Origin: a candidate division KSB1 bacterium
Lineage (GTDB): Bacteria > Zhuqueibacterota > Zhuqueibacteria > Zhuqueibacterales > Zhuqueibacteraceae
Assembly: GCA_034506175.1 (NCBI GenBank)
Contig: JAPDQB010000016.1
Span: 49,276-113,275, forward strand
DNA length: 64,000 bases
Direction: 5' to 3'
Both the position numbers and the translations under genes were made by a program. The notes below the pieces were generated by a model that was given only the letters and a program-made list of their open reading frames with translations, was not told the DNA's origin and made no database searches. Below, piece by piece: positions 17,046 to 25,815 of the stretch. Position 1 is the stretch's first letter. Every line of letters begins with the position of its first letter.

Positions 17046-18344
17046 ATGAACATCCCAATCTCCCAAGCCCACACCTTCCGTGGTCGAATCTCCGTCCCCG
17101 GCGACAAATCCATCTCTCATCGCGCCTTGATGCTCGGGGCGATGGCCGAAGGCGACACGGTTATTCGCGGCTTGGCGCCGGGAGAAGATGTGAGCAGCAC
17201 AAAGCATTGCCTGCAACAACTCGGCGTTATTATTAATGAAAAAAACGGCGAAATTTTTGTGAAGGGCCGCGGCCATTTCAGCTTGCAGAAACCGAAAACA
17301 GCGCTCGATGCCGGCAATTCTGGAACAACGATGCGCCTGCTCGCCGGCCTTCTCGCCGCGCAATCGTTCAGCGCCACCATCACCGGCGATGCTTCATTAC
17401 AACGGCGCCCGATGCGGCGCATCATTGAGCCGCTCACGCAAATGGGTGCGAAAATCACGGCGCAAAAAAACGGCGGCGCGCCCCTCACGATTCATGGCGG
17501 AAAACTGCACGGCATTCATTACCGGCTGCCGGTGGCTTCGGCACAAGTGAAAAGTTGTGTGCTGTTTGCGGGCTTGGGCGCCGAAGGCGACACCGTGATT
17601 GAAGAAGTCATTCCGACGCGTGACCACAGCGAAAGATTGCTGCGGCGGATGGAAGCCGGTATATCAGTCAGCAGTAATCAGGAGCCAGTGATCAGCAATC
17701 ATATTGGAATTCGCGGAGGGAAATTGCGTGGTTGCGAGATTGATATTCCAGGCGATTTTTCTTCGGCGGCTTTTTTTATTGCGGCGGCGCTGCTTTTGCC
17801 AAAAAGTGAATTGCTGATTGAGAACGCCGGCCTCAATCCCACGCGTACGGCGTTGCTCGACGTCACACGCGAAATGGGCGGCGAGGTGAGCGTGATGAAT
17901 ATACGAAACGAGTCTTATGAACCGGTGGCGGAGTTGATGGTTCGCCATCGGCCATTGCAAAGTGCAAAAGTTTCCGGCAGCCGCATTCCCCTGCTCATTG
18001 ATGAAATCCCCATCCTTGCGGTTATGGCCACGCAAGCCGAGGGGGAAACGCATATTCGCGAGGCGCAGGAGCTGCGGGTGAAAGAGAGCGATCGCCTCGC
18101 GGCGCTGGCAAAAAATCTCCGCGCGATGGGCGCGGCCATTGAAGAATTGCCCGATGGCCTGGTGATCAGCGGCCCGACGAAATTGCGCGGCGCCGAGATT
18201 GACTCATTCGGCGATCATCGCATTGCCATGGCGTTTGCCGTTGCCGGGCTTTTGGCCGATTCACCGACAACGATACGCGGCGCGGAATGTGTCAACATTT
18301 CTTTCCCCGGATTTTTTGAAATTTTGAAAAAGTTAGCCAGTTAG
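17046..18344 (+). CDS. aroA: 3-phosphoshikimate 1-carboxyvinyltransferase (EPSP synthase)
   Basis: 432 residues. Transfers the enolpyruvyl group to shikimate 3-phosphate, the step before chorismate synthase. Motifs: VPGDKSISHRALMLG, DAGNSGTTMRLLAGLLAAQ, SAQVKSCVLFAGL, IPGDFSSAAFFIAAALLL, LIDEIPILAVMA, RVKESDR and FGDHRIAMA. Near residues 206-218 a stretch (SVSSNQEPVISNH) is encoded by imperfect CAGTAATCAG-like units at 17662-17702, suggesting a small repeat insertion in a surface loop. It completes the aromatic set headed by trpL. Confidence 0.95.
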   Translation: MNIPISQAHTFRGRISVPGDKSISHRALMLGAMAEGDTVIRGLAPGEDVSSTKHCLQQLGVIINEKNGEIFVKGRGHFSLQKPKTALDAGNSGTTMRLLAGLLAAQSFSATITGDASLQRRPMRRIIEPLTQMGAKITAQKNGGAPLTIHGGKLHGIHYRLPVASAQVKSCVLFAGLGAEGDTVIEEVIPTRDHSERLLRRMEAGISVSSNQEPVISNHIGIRGGKLRGCEIDIPGDFSSAAFFIAAALLLPKSELLIENAGLNPTRTALLDVTREMGGEVSVMNIRNESYEPVAELMVRHRPLQSAKVSGSRIPLLIDEIPILAVMATQAEGETHIREAQELRVKESDRLAALAKNLRAMGAAIEELPDGLVISGPTKLRGAEIDSFGDHRIAMAFAVAGLLADSPTTIRGAECVNISFPGFFEILKKLAS

Positions 18345-18395
18345 CTGATTTTGCCGTTCGCCAGAAAACAGGCGAACCGGCCAGTATTTTTAACC

Positions 18396-18878
18396 ATGCC
18401 CTTTTTCCCTTTACAAATTCGCCTGCTTGCTGTCGGCAAATTGCGCGACCCAATTTGGACGCCGGCAGTGACCCAATATGGTCAACGCCTGCAAAATTAC
18501 GCCAAATTTGATCTCATCGAAGTCCGTGATGCCGTTGGCAAAGGCTTGCCGGATAGCGCGGCGCTGGCCGAAGAAGGAAAACTCATTTTGCGGACGCTCG
18601 AGCCGGGGAATTACCTCATTGTGCTCGACCGGCACGGCAAACCATTTAGCAGCGAGCAATTGGCGCAAGCATTGCAAAAACTCATCGACACCGGTATACG
18701 CACAATGGATTTTGTGATCGGCGGCCCGATCGGGTTGGATCACACCATCATTGCAAAAGCCAATCTGCGGCTCTCGCTTTCGGCGATGACCTTGCCGCAC
18801 GAACTGGCGCGGGTGGTTTTGCTGGAGCAACTTTACCGCGCGTTGACGATCCTGCGCGGCGAACCGTATCATAAGTAA
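18396..18878 (+). CDS. rlmH: 23S rRNA pseudouridine-1915 N3-methyltransferase
   Basis: 160 residues, typical for this small SPOUT methyltransferase that acts on helix 69 in assembled 70S ribosomes. IRLLAVGKLRD at the start, FVIGGPIGLD (AdoMet knot) and LSLSAMTLPHELARVVLLEQ are family signatures. The ATG at 18396 gives the normal N-terminus; it follows aroA by 51 bases. Confidence 0.95.
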   Translation: MPFFPLQIRLLAVGKLRDPIWTPAVTQYGQRLQNYAKFDLIEVRDAVGKGLPDSAALAEEGKLILRTLEPGNYLIVLDRHGKPFSSEQLAQALQKLIDTGIRTMDFVIGGPIGLDHTIIAKANLRLSLSAMTLPHELARVVLLEQLYRALTILRGEPYHK

Positions 18879-18925
18879 ACAATAACTTTTCATGTAATGC
18901 GAGATTGATCCCCGGAGGAGAGAGA

Positions 18926-19573
18926 ATGAAATCCGATTATGTCCATTATCGCAAACTCGGCAAGGAACTGAATCACCGTGTGACCCAAATGGTAACCCGC
19001 TACGAGTTGGAATCAGCCGCTCGCAGCTTGGGCATGCTCGTCCGCGGTGTTATAGTGTTCGACAGCGAGGACGAGGGCGGCACACTCATGGATCGCGCGT
19101 TTTATGATCTGCGCCGCGGCAACAAGAATGTTATCGCCCGTTTTATCGGGGCAAATCCCCCCGAAAGTTTTTCTGAAGATGAAAAACGGTTGCTGGAGGG
19201 CATGTCAAAAGCTTGGTTTTCGCTTTTTCAAGTCAATGCTGTCAACCTTCACGAAAGCAGCATTTTGCTGGAAGATTTAATTAAGCCCTCGCAGCCACTC
19301 AAGTTATTCGATATCAATCTCTCGCAAACCCTATCGGTGAACCTCTTTTTTGCCACTCGTTTGATTCCCATTGATGATTGGCACATGACCGGGGGCGTCG
19401 GTTATCCTTTTCTACCCCACCGTGTGCCGGAACTGCTGGCCGGATTGAAGCAACGCAAATATGGCTCTAAAAAACGAAAATACAAAATCATTCCCCCGGA
19501 AGACTACAGCGCCTATTTTTTCCACGCGTTCAAACGTTTGGGGGAAGGTGACATCTCGTTTCAGGATATTTAA
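18926..19573 (+). CDS. Conserved hypothetical protein
   Basis: 215 residues, soluble, no signal or membrane segment. GGAGGAG precedes the ATG at 18926. Helical N-terminus (YVHYRKLGKELNHRV) and a conserved-looking C-terminal part (LFDINLSQTLSVNLFFATRL, then DDWHMTGGVGYPFLPHR). I do not recognise a domain. It lies between rlmH and a secreted amidase in the same direction, with 18 bases to the latter. Confidence 0.7.
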   Translation: MKSDYVHYRKLGKELNHRVTQMVTRYELESAARSLGMLVRGVIVFDSEDEGGTLMDRAFYDLRRGNKNVIARFIGANPPESFSEDEKRLLEGMSKAWFSLFQVNAVNLHESSILLEDLIKPSQPLKLFDINLSQTLSVNLFFATRLIPIDDWHMTGGVGYPFLPHRVPELLAGLKQRKYGSKKRKYKIIPPEDYSAYFFHAFKRLGEGDISFQDI

Positions 19574-19591
19574 CACAAGTTTGGAAATAAT

Positions 19592-20887
19592 ATGATTCCA
19601 GTGCATCAATCTCGGCCTGTTTTTTTCTTCTTTTTGTTCTTTCCGGTTCTGCTGTTTTCTCAAAACCTTTCCGGCCTGAGCATCTGTCTCGATCCCGGCC
19701 ACGGCCCGGGCAATGCCAATGCTGGCCCCACCGGCTTGCGCGAAGCCGACATCAATTTTCGCGTTGCCGTTTTTCTGAAAGAGTATTTGAAAGCGGCGAA
19801 CGTGGACACGGTTTTGCTCACGCATCTCAACAACACCACCGATATCAGCTTGAGCGCGCGCGAGCAAATTGCCAACAACTTCGGCGTGACATGGTTCCAT
19901 TCCGTCCATCACAATGCCACCGGCGTCAGCAACAGCACGGCGCGTTATACGTTGCTGTTGTTGGAAGAGCGGCGCAATCCCGGCCAGCCTTGTCCGAACG
20001 GCAGCGCTTCCGGCACCGGCCAGGCTGATTGGCCGGGGCAAGCCGACGTGATGAGCAACATCATGGCCAGGCGCATTTGGGAGGCCTATCGCACCTCAAA
20101 TTACTTGACGCGTTTGGATTGGACGTTTTACGGCGGCTGCAACGGCGGGTTCAGTCTCGGCGTGTTGAATGACCTGCAAATGCCCGGCGAGCTTTCCGAA
20201 GCCACATTTCACGACAATCGCCTCGAAGAGGCCAAAATGCGCAACAACGATTTTCTGCGCATGGAGGCGCGCGCCCTGGCCATGAGCTTTTTCGACTATT
20301 TCAACGCCGGGACGATGCCGACCGGCGCCCTGGTCGGCATCGTCAGCAACAGCAACACCGGCGCGCCACTGGATGGAATAACCGTGACGCTCAATCCCGG
20401 CCATCGCACCTACACAACCGACAACTGGAAAAACGGCCTGTATGTTTTTGACGGGCTGCTCCCGGGTGATTATACGATCTCCATCAGCGCGGCAGGATTT
20501 CGGGATTTTTCGCGCACCGTGAAGGTAACGGCACACGCTTTTGGTTATGGTGATGCGCCTCTGATTCCTGCGATCACCGCCGTTGGCGATAAGCCGTCTG
20601 CCATGCCTTCAACAATCCGGCTGGAGCAAAATTTTCCCAATCCGTTTTATCCAAAAACCGTCATTCGCTATTTTATACCCCACCAAGCGCCAGTGCAAAT
20701 CGCCATCGTTGATCCCTTGGGACGTTTGGTGCGCAAATTGACGGATGGCATGGTTGAAAGTGGTGAACATCATGTGCAGTGGGACGGATTAGACGAAAAG
20801 GGTGTCGCTGTTGCTTCGGGGATTTATTTTATCAAAATTCGTAGTGGAGATTTTTCGGCCACGCGCAAGCTCGTTTTGGCGCGATAA
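19592..20887 (+). CDS. Secreted N-acetylmuramoyl-L-alanine amidase with T9SS-type sorting domain
   Basis: 431 residues. Signal peptide with hydrophobic FFFFLFFPVLLF. An Amidase_3 domain (about 27-235) carries zinc ligands in CLDPGHGPGN, READINF and FHSVHHNATG and a catalytic Glu in GELSEATFHDN. A carboxypeptidase-regulatory-like beta domain follows (GALVGIVSNSNTGAPLDGIT). The C-terminus is a type IX secretion-like sorting domain: QNFPNPFYPKTVIRYFIP, ending SGIYFIKIRSGDFSATRKLV. It probably cleaves the peptide stems of peptidoglycan outside the cell or at the surface. Confidence 0.9.
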   Translation: MIPVHQSRPVFFFFLFFPVLLFSQNLSGLSICLDPGHGPGNANAGPTGLREADINFRVAVFLKEYLKAANVDTVLLTHLNNTTDISLSAREQIANNFGVTWFHSVHHNATGVSNSTARYTLLLLEERRNPGQPCPNGSASGTGQADWPGQADVMSNIMARRIWEAYRTSNYLTRLDWTFYGGCNGGFSLGVLNDLQMPGELSEATFHDNRLEEAKMRNNDFLRMEARALAMSFFDYFNAGTMPTGALVGIVSNSNTGAPLDGITVTLNPGHRTYTTDNWKNGLYVFDGLLPGDYTISISAAGFRDFSRTVKVTAHAFGYGDAPLIPAITAVGDKPSAMPSTIRLEQNFPNPFYPKTVIRYFIPHQAPVQIAIVDPLGRLVRKLTDGMVESGEHHVQWDGLDEKGVAVASGIYFIKIRSGDFSATRKLVLAR

Positions 20888-20921
20888 AAATAAAGACAGT
20901 TTTCGGACCAAAGGTGAGATT

Positions 20922-21875
20922 ATGAGCGTGCTCAAAATTTTGGGTGTTATCATGCTGCTGTTATTCAGCCCGATCGAAAATGCCCAGGCGCAAATTCGCG
21001 TGGCGGGCAAGCCGAAACGCTTGACGCCGGCGGGTGGTGAATTTATGCAGCCCGTCTGGTCGCCGGCCGGCGACTGGATTGCGCTCACGAGCAGCGGCTA
21101 CAACGGCATCTGGCTGGTGAAACCTGATGGCACGGGCTTGAAACAGCTTACGGCTGATCTTGCCGTCGGTTATAAAATGAAGTGGTCGGCGGATGGAAAA
21201 ATGCTGGTTGGCCGCGCGGCGAAATACGAAAACCGGCGGCGCTACAACGCGATAAAAGCTTATGAGGCCGCCACCAACCGCGAATTTTTGCTTTCAGATT
21301 TTCGAACTTTGATGCCCGGCTTGCCGCAATGGACGAACGGCAGCCAACAGGTCGCGCTCTTTTCCAATCGCGGCTTGGAATTTTTTCAAGTCGCCGATCA
21401 AGCCCCTGGCAAGGCGCAGGAAACCTCCACGCGCGCGCTCGTCTTTGCCAACGAACAGGGGTTGATTCTGCTTCCTGCCGGCGCAAAAACGCAACAACTT
21501 CTTCAACCCGTTCCAGGCGAGGTGGTGAACGCGGCGCTGTCACCCGACGGCGGCAAAATTGTTTTTGAGTCCTTGAATGGCCGTCTTTACGTTTGCCAAA
21601 ACGACGGCAGCGCCTTGCTTGACTTGGGACGCGGCGAGCGGCCGCAATGGTCGCCGGACGGCGGTAAAATTGCGTTTATGATTTCTTCGGACGACGGCCA
21701 CCGCCTGCTCGGCGCCGATCTTTACGTGGTTCGCCCCGACGGCTCCGGCAAAACCAATCTCACCAATTCAAAAGCTCTCTTTGAAATGAATTGCACGTGG
21801 TCGCCTGATGGCAAGCGCCTCGCTTACGATGAACGAAACAGCCGCGCGGTTTGGGTCATGGAATTGGCGGAGTAA
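20922..21875 (+). CDS. Periplasmic TolB-like beta-propeller protein
   Basis: 317 residues. Signal peptide (MSVLKILGVIMLLLFSPIEN, then AQAQ). PD40/WD40-type repeats are seen in VWSPAGDWIALTSS, KWSADGKMLVG, ALSPDGGKIVFES, QWSPDGGKIAFM and TWSPDGKRLAYDE, making a propeller of five or six blades like TolB. AAGGTGAG precedes the ATG at 20922. No TolB N-terminal domain or Pal gene is nearby, so a role in the Tol system is not shown. Confidence 0.82.
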   Translation: MSVLKILGVIMLLLFSPIENAQAQIRVAGKPKRLTPAGGEFMQPVWSPAGDWIALTSSGYNGIWLVKPDGTGLKQLTADLAVGYKMKWSADGKMLVGRAAKYENRRRYNAIKAYEAATNREFLLSDFRTLMPGLPQWTNGSQQVALFSNRGLEFFQVADQAPGKAQETSTRALVFANEQGLILLPAGAKTQQLLQPVPGEVVNAALSPDGGKIVFESLNGRLYVCQNDGSALLDLGRGERPQWSPDGGKIAFMISSDDGHRLLGADLYVVRPDGSGKTNLTNSKALFEMNCTWSPDGKRLAYDERNSRAVWVMELAE

Positions 21876-21941
21876 AGATTTTGATTGAAATTCGGGTATT
21901 GGTTTTGTATTTTATTTGCAAGGCAGAGGAGATGAAACGAT

Positions 21942-22358
21942 ATGCCGGCAAAAGATTCTTTTCACCACATTGTCAAAAATGCTTTGATTAAAGATGGTTG
22001 GACGATTACTCACGATCCCTTTATCTTGACTTTTGGCAAAAGAGACCTGTATGTCGATTTCGGGGCTGAGCCGAGCATCGGGGCAGAGAAAGACAATCAA
22101 AAAATAGCGGTTGAAGTCAAGAGTTTTATGGGAAAGTCCGATATGAATGACTTCAAAAACGCCATCTGAACTTATAACGTTTATCAAAGTATTCTCCGGC
22201 GAACAGAGCCAGACCGCGTTTTATACCTTGCCATCGAAAAAAATATCCAGGATGGAATTTTTACTGAAGAAGTTGGCAATTTCGTCTTGGAAGATTTTGA
22301 GATTCATGTGGTAATTTTCGAAGAAACCGAGGAGGTGATTTTAAAATGGGTCAATTAG
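21942..22358 (+). pseudogene. xisH: XisH family gene interrupted by a stop codon
   Basis: The frame encodes a full XisH-like protein (PDDEXK-type fold; KIAVEVKSFMGKSDMNDFKNAI holds the E-K pair). An in-frame TGA at 22167-22169 falls where the family usually has Gly. The sequence resumes as TYNVYQSILRRTEPDRVLYL and ends ILKWVN at the TAG at 22356. A single GGA to TGA change would explain it. XisH was named from cyanobacterial fdxN element excision but is widespread with XisI; its real role is unclear. It overlaps xisI by 13 bases. Confidence 0.8.
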
Positions 22359-22687
22359 AAAAATACCGCACCCACATCAAGCGTATTCTTAATGAGTATG
22401 CAAAATACAAGCCTTCCCACGGTGAGATTGAAACGGAGGCCATTTTCGATGTCGAAAAAGATCACTACGAAGTGGTTCACGTCGGCTGGCATAATAAAAA
22501 ACGCATTCATGGCAGCGTTATTCACATTGATATCAAGGACGGAAAAGTCTGGATTCAGCACGATGGCACCAGCGATGGCATCGCCGACGAGCTGGTTGAA
22601 GCCGGAATACCCAAAGAAGACATCGTGTTGGGATTTCGTTATCCCAAATTCAGAAAGTATACCGAATATGCCGCAATTGAAGGATAA
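22346..22687 (+). CDS. xisI: XisI family protein
   Basis: 113 residues, full length. Signature segments: YRTHIKRILNEYAKYKPSHG, VEKDHYEVVHVGWHNKKRIH, IDIKDGKVWIQHDGTSDGIA, and PKEDIVLGFRYPKFRKYTEY. AGGAGGTGATTTTAAA precedes the ATG. It is intact although its partner xisH carries a stop, so the pair may be recently inactivated or XisI may act alone. Confidence 0.9.
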   Translation: MGQLEKYRTHIKRILNEYAKYKPSHGEIETEAIFDVEKDHYEVVHVGWHNKKRIHGSVIHIDIKDGKVWIQHDGTSDGIADELVEAGIPKEDIVLGFRYPKFRKYTEYAAIEG

Positions 22688-22693
22688 GCAACT

Positions 22694-23932
22694 TTGAGCA
22701 CAACATCTCTCACGCCACAAGCCCCACGGGCACAATATTTCCAAAAAGGCCTGGGATTGAAAACCGTCGCCCAGGGTCTGTTGGAGCGGGATTACCACAG
22801 CCACATTGTCGATTATCTGCGCGCGCACGATTTCAGGCTGCGCCTGGGCGAGATGGAAATCCATCTCGCCCAGGAGTTCGGCTTTTGTTACGGCGTCGAT
22901 CGCGCCGTCGAATATGCCTATCAAGCCCGCGCCAAATTTCCCGACCGGCGGATTTTTTTGACCGGCGAGATCATTCACAATCCGCATGTCAACCGCCGCA
23001 TGCTGGAAATGGAGATCGGTTTCCTCAGCGGCCAGTACAAGCAAAGTGCCGGCATCGAAGACCTTGGGCCCGCCGACGTGGTTATTCTTCCCGCGTTCGG
23101 CGTGACCATGACGGAGTTCAAACAACTGCAAGCCATTGGCTGCATTCTGGTCGATACGACCTGCGGCTCGGTGTTGAACGTTTGGAAAAGAGTCGAGCAA
23201 TATGCCCGCGACGGTTTCACCTCGGTGATTCACGGCAAATATTATCACGAAGAAACCCGGGCGACGGCGAGCCAGGCGACAAAATATCCCGGCGGCCAGT
23301 ATCTCGTCGTCCGCAACATGGAAGAAACCGAACGGGTCTGCGACTTCATTTTCGGCAAATTGGGGCGCGAGGAATTTTTAAAACTTTTTGCCCAATCGAT
23401 TTCGCCCGGCTTCACGCCGGATTTGCATTTGCAAAAAATCGGCGTCGCCAACCAAACGACGATGTTGAGCAGCGAGTCATTGGCCATTGCAGAACGCTTG
23501 AAAAAAGCGATGATTGCAAAATATGGCGCTGCCGAGATTGACAAGCATTTTCGCAATTTTGACACGATCTGCAGCGCGACGCAAGACCGGCAGGACGCGG
23601 TGATGAAATTGGTGACGACGCAGAAGCTCGATCTCATGCTGGTGATCGGCGGTTACAACAGCAGCAACACCAACCATCTGGCGGCGCTGGCGGGAAAATA
23701 TACCACGGCGTATCACCTCGACGATCCGCGCTGTTTGATCAATGCTGAATTGATTCGCCACAAACCGTACGGAAAAAACGAAGAGATTGAAACCCGCGAT
23801 TGGCTCCCCCCCGGCGCCGTCAAGATCGGACTGACCGCGGGCGCGTCGACGCCGAACAATAAAATCGGCGAGGCGATTGCACGCCTGGCCAAACTGCGCG
23901 GAATAAAAGTTGAAGATTGGTTGAAGGAGTGA
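22694..23932 (+). CDS. ispH: 4-hydroxy-3-methylbut-2-enyl diphosphate reductase
   Basis: 412 residues, the long plant/cyanobacterial type rather than the roughly 310-residue E. coli form. Last step of the MEP isoprenoid pathway. Three cysteines for the iron-sulfur cluster are in GFCYGVDRAVE, VDTTCGSV and FDTICSATQDRQ; the substrate loop is IGGYNSSNTNHL and the end GLTAGASTPNNKI. It uses a TTG start at 22694, 6 bases after xisI; a later start is possible since the first 40 residues are weakly conserved. Confidence 0.93.
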   Translation: MSTTSLTPQAPRAQYFQKGLGLKTVAQGLLERDYHSHIVDYLRAHDFRLRLGEMEIHLAQEFGFCYGVDRAVEYAYQARAKFPDRRIFLTGEIIHNPHVNRRMLEMEIGFLSGQYKQSAGIEDLGPADVVILPAFGVTMTEFKQLQAIGCILVDTTCGSVLNVWKRVEQYARDGFTSVIHGKYYHEETRATASQATKYPGGQYLVVRNMEETERVCDFIFGKLGREEFLKLFAQSISPGFTPDLHLQKIGVANQTTMLSSESLAIAERLKKAMIAKYGAAEIDKHFRNFDTICSATQDRQDAVMKLVTTQKLDLMLVIGGYNSSNTNHLAALAGKYTTAYHLDDPRCLINAELIRHKPYGKNEEIETRDWLPPGAVKIGLTAGASTPNNKIGEAIARLAKLRGIKVEDWLKE

Positions 23933-23973
23933 TCTGCTACTTTGTTCGCTCGATTTTCCCGAGCCAATCGCCT

Positions 23974-24537
23974 TCAAGCAGGGTTTTCTAGGTCTGCGCT
24001 TTCCGGCTCAGGGCGTGATTCATTTTCATTCTCTGTTGAAGGGGAAACCATTTGCTCGGGCGCGAGATTTTTTTCGGCTTCTTCAACGACGATTTGAATG
24101 CCCTTCGCCGCCAACATTTTTCGAAACGGGGCTTGTTTATCTGCCGGCACTTTCAGTCGTATTCTTTGCCAATGCTGCTTGGTTAAAACAAAGATTTCAC
24201 CGGTTGCCTTGATTTGTCGGGCCTGCAAAATATCGGGCCAACGCGCCAGAAAGGCGTTGGTCATGATGCCACGCTCATTGACTTTCACCGCCGGAATGGC
24301 GATCAGCAGGTACTCGCCGAACAATAGAAGCAACAAATACACCGGATGAAATTTTAGCAAAAGCGCCGCCGCGCCGGCAAAAAGAAGAACACCAGCGGCG
24401 AAGTGATAATATTTCGCATGGGGCTTCTGCCAAAACAGATGGCCGGCGGTTTTTTCATAAAGCCACTTCAACCGAATCGCCACAAAGTAGCAAAATCCCA
24501 GGAAGAGTATCCCCAAAAGATACTCCAACACGATCAT
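23974..24537 (-). CDS. Hypothetical membrane protein
   Basis: 187 residues. An N-terminal helix (LEYLLGILFLGFCYFVAIRL) and a double helix (YHFAAGVLLFAGAAALLLKF, then VYLLLLLFGEYLLIAIP) are followed by a soluble domain with a strand pattern (VNERGIMTNAFLARWPDI, GEIFVLTKQHWQRIRLKVPA) that recalls bacterial PH-like domains of the YcxB type. The C-terminus is acidic and disordered. It overlaps the NfeD-like gene by 4 bases. Function unknown. Confidence 0.7.
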   Translation of the reverse strand: MIVLEYLLGILFLGFCYFVAIRLKWLYEKTAGHLFWQKPHAKYYHFAAGVLLFAGAAALLLKFHPVYLLLLLFGEYLLIAIPAVKVNERGIMTNAFLARWPDILQARQIKATGEIFVLTKQHWQRIRLKVPADKQAPFRKMLAAKGIQIVVEEAEKNLAPEQMVSPSTENENESRPEPESADLENPA

Positions 24538-24989
24538 GAATGTTCTCCGTTTGAAATTTTCTCATTAAGGCGTTCGACGCTCAAGATTAAGCCGGTGATT
24601 TTTTGAACGATAATTTTTTCGCCCACATTCAAAGGCGCCTTGGCTTCCGCGCGCCAAAGCTCGCCATGCACTTTCACCCAAATCTCAGGCGCAGCTCGCG
24701 CGACAACGCCGCGTTTTCCAATCATGCCTTCCGCGCCGGTTTGCGGTTTTTCTTTGAGTGCCTTGATCATCAGCAACGCCAGCAAAAGATTGAAGACAGT
24801 GAGCAGAATGCCAACGGTTACTCGGTTAACCCAACTGACCGGCCGCCTCCAGAGATGTTCGAAGAGCAAATAAAATATCACGTCATCAAACATCATCACC
24901 ACAGTGAGCGCCACCAGCATCGCCATAAAAAGCAGCAAGGCACGCCCCTGCGAGGTCAGTCTTTTCCATTCATCCTTTAACACTGCCAA
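24534..24989 (-). CDS. NfeD-like membrane protein with OB-fold
   Basis: 151 residues. Two membrane helices (ALLLFMAMLVALTVVMMF and VGILLTVFNLLLALLMIKAL) precede an NfeD C-terminal OB domain (GMIGKRGVVARAAPEIWVKV, NVGEKIIVQKITGLILSVER). NfeD proteins partner with stomatin-like proteins or proteases, none of which is next to it. Its start lies 20 bases inside the end of the permease gene, so it is probably cotranscribed. Confidence 0.8.
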   Translation of the reverse strand: MAVLKDEWKRLTSQGRALLLFMAMLVALTVVMMFDDVIFYLLFEHLWRRPVSWVNRVTVGILLTVFNLLLALLMIKALKEKPQTGAEGMIGKRGVVARAAPEIWVKVHGELWRAEAKAPLNVGEKIIVQKITGLILSVERLNEKISNGEHS

Positions 24990-25815
24990 GCGTCAATCCT
25001 GAAATGAGCCAGCGGCTGAGAAAAAGAAAAAGCGCCACGACCGGAATGCAGACGATGACGGCGCCGGCGGCGTACAATCCCCATTCCGTGTCAAAATTGG
25101 ATTGAAACTGCTTCAGTCCGAGCGGCAGTGTGTAGAGCCTTTTGTCGATCAGAATCACCGCTGCCACCAAATACTCGCTCCACGCCGACATGAAGCTGAA
25201 CAGCGCGGTGATCACCAACGCCGGCGAGGCGAGCGGCAGCACGATTTGATAAAAGGTTTTGATCCTGCCGCAGCCGTCGATGGCCGCCGCTTCTTCCAGA
25301 CTGTAGGGAATGGTGTCGTAGTAGCCTTTCATCTGCCAAATGCAAAACGGCAGCGCCGTCGCCGAATACGCAATCACCAAGCCGAGAAAGGTGTCGTAAA
25401 CCTTCAATTTGATGAGCATGAGAAATAGCGGCAGCAGCAGCATCGTCACCGGAAACATTTGCGTGGCGATCAGCGCAATCATGCCGGCTTCGCGTCCGGC
25501 AAATTTATAACGCGAAAACGCATAACCGGCCGTGCTGGCCAGCGATACGCCGACGACGGTCACCATAAAAGAGACGATCGTGCTGTTGAACAGCCAGCGC
25601 AAAAACGGTTTTTCGTAAAAAATGGTTCGATAGGCGTCAAACGTGGCGTTCTCCGGAACCGGACTCAAGTCCGTCGTCCACAGCATGTTGCCGGGACGCA
25701 GCGAGATGCCAAAAACCAAAACAACCGGAAATACGGTTATGACCGTGACGATGATGAGAGTCACATAGATGATGACATACTTCCAGACCGGCGTGCTTTT
25801 CGCGAGTCGAGTCAT
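24970..25815 (-). CDS. Sugar ABC transporter permease, MalG type
   Basis: 281 residues with six predicted membrane helices. The EAA loop that docks with the ATPase is EEAAAIDGCGRIKTFYQIVL. The C-terminus LISGLTLGSVKG is typical of MalG-type permeases of carbohydrate importers. It lies directly after the MalF-type gene (25816). The sugar cannot be inferred from sequence. Confidence 0.93.
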   Translation of the reverse strand: MTRLAKSTPVWKYVIIYVTLIIVTVITVFPVVLVFGISLRPGNMLWTTDLSPVPENATFDAYRTIFYEKPFLRWLFNSTIVSFMVTVVGVSLASTAGYAFSRYKFAGREAGMIALIATQMFPVTMLLLPLFLMLIKLKVYDTFLGLVIAYSATALPFCIWQMKGYYDTIPYSLEEAAAIDGCGRIKTFYQIVLPLASPALVITALFSFMSAWSEYLVAAVILIDKRLYTLPLGLKQFQSNFDTEWGLYAAGAVIVCIPVVALFLFLSRWLISGLTLGSVKG

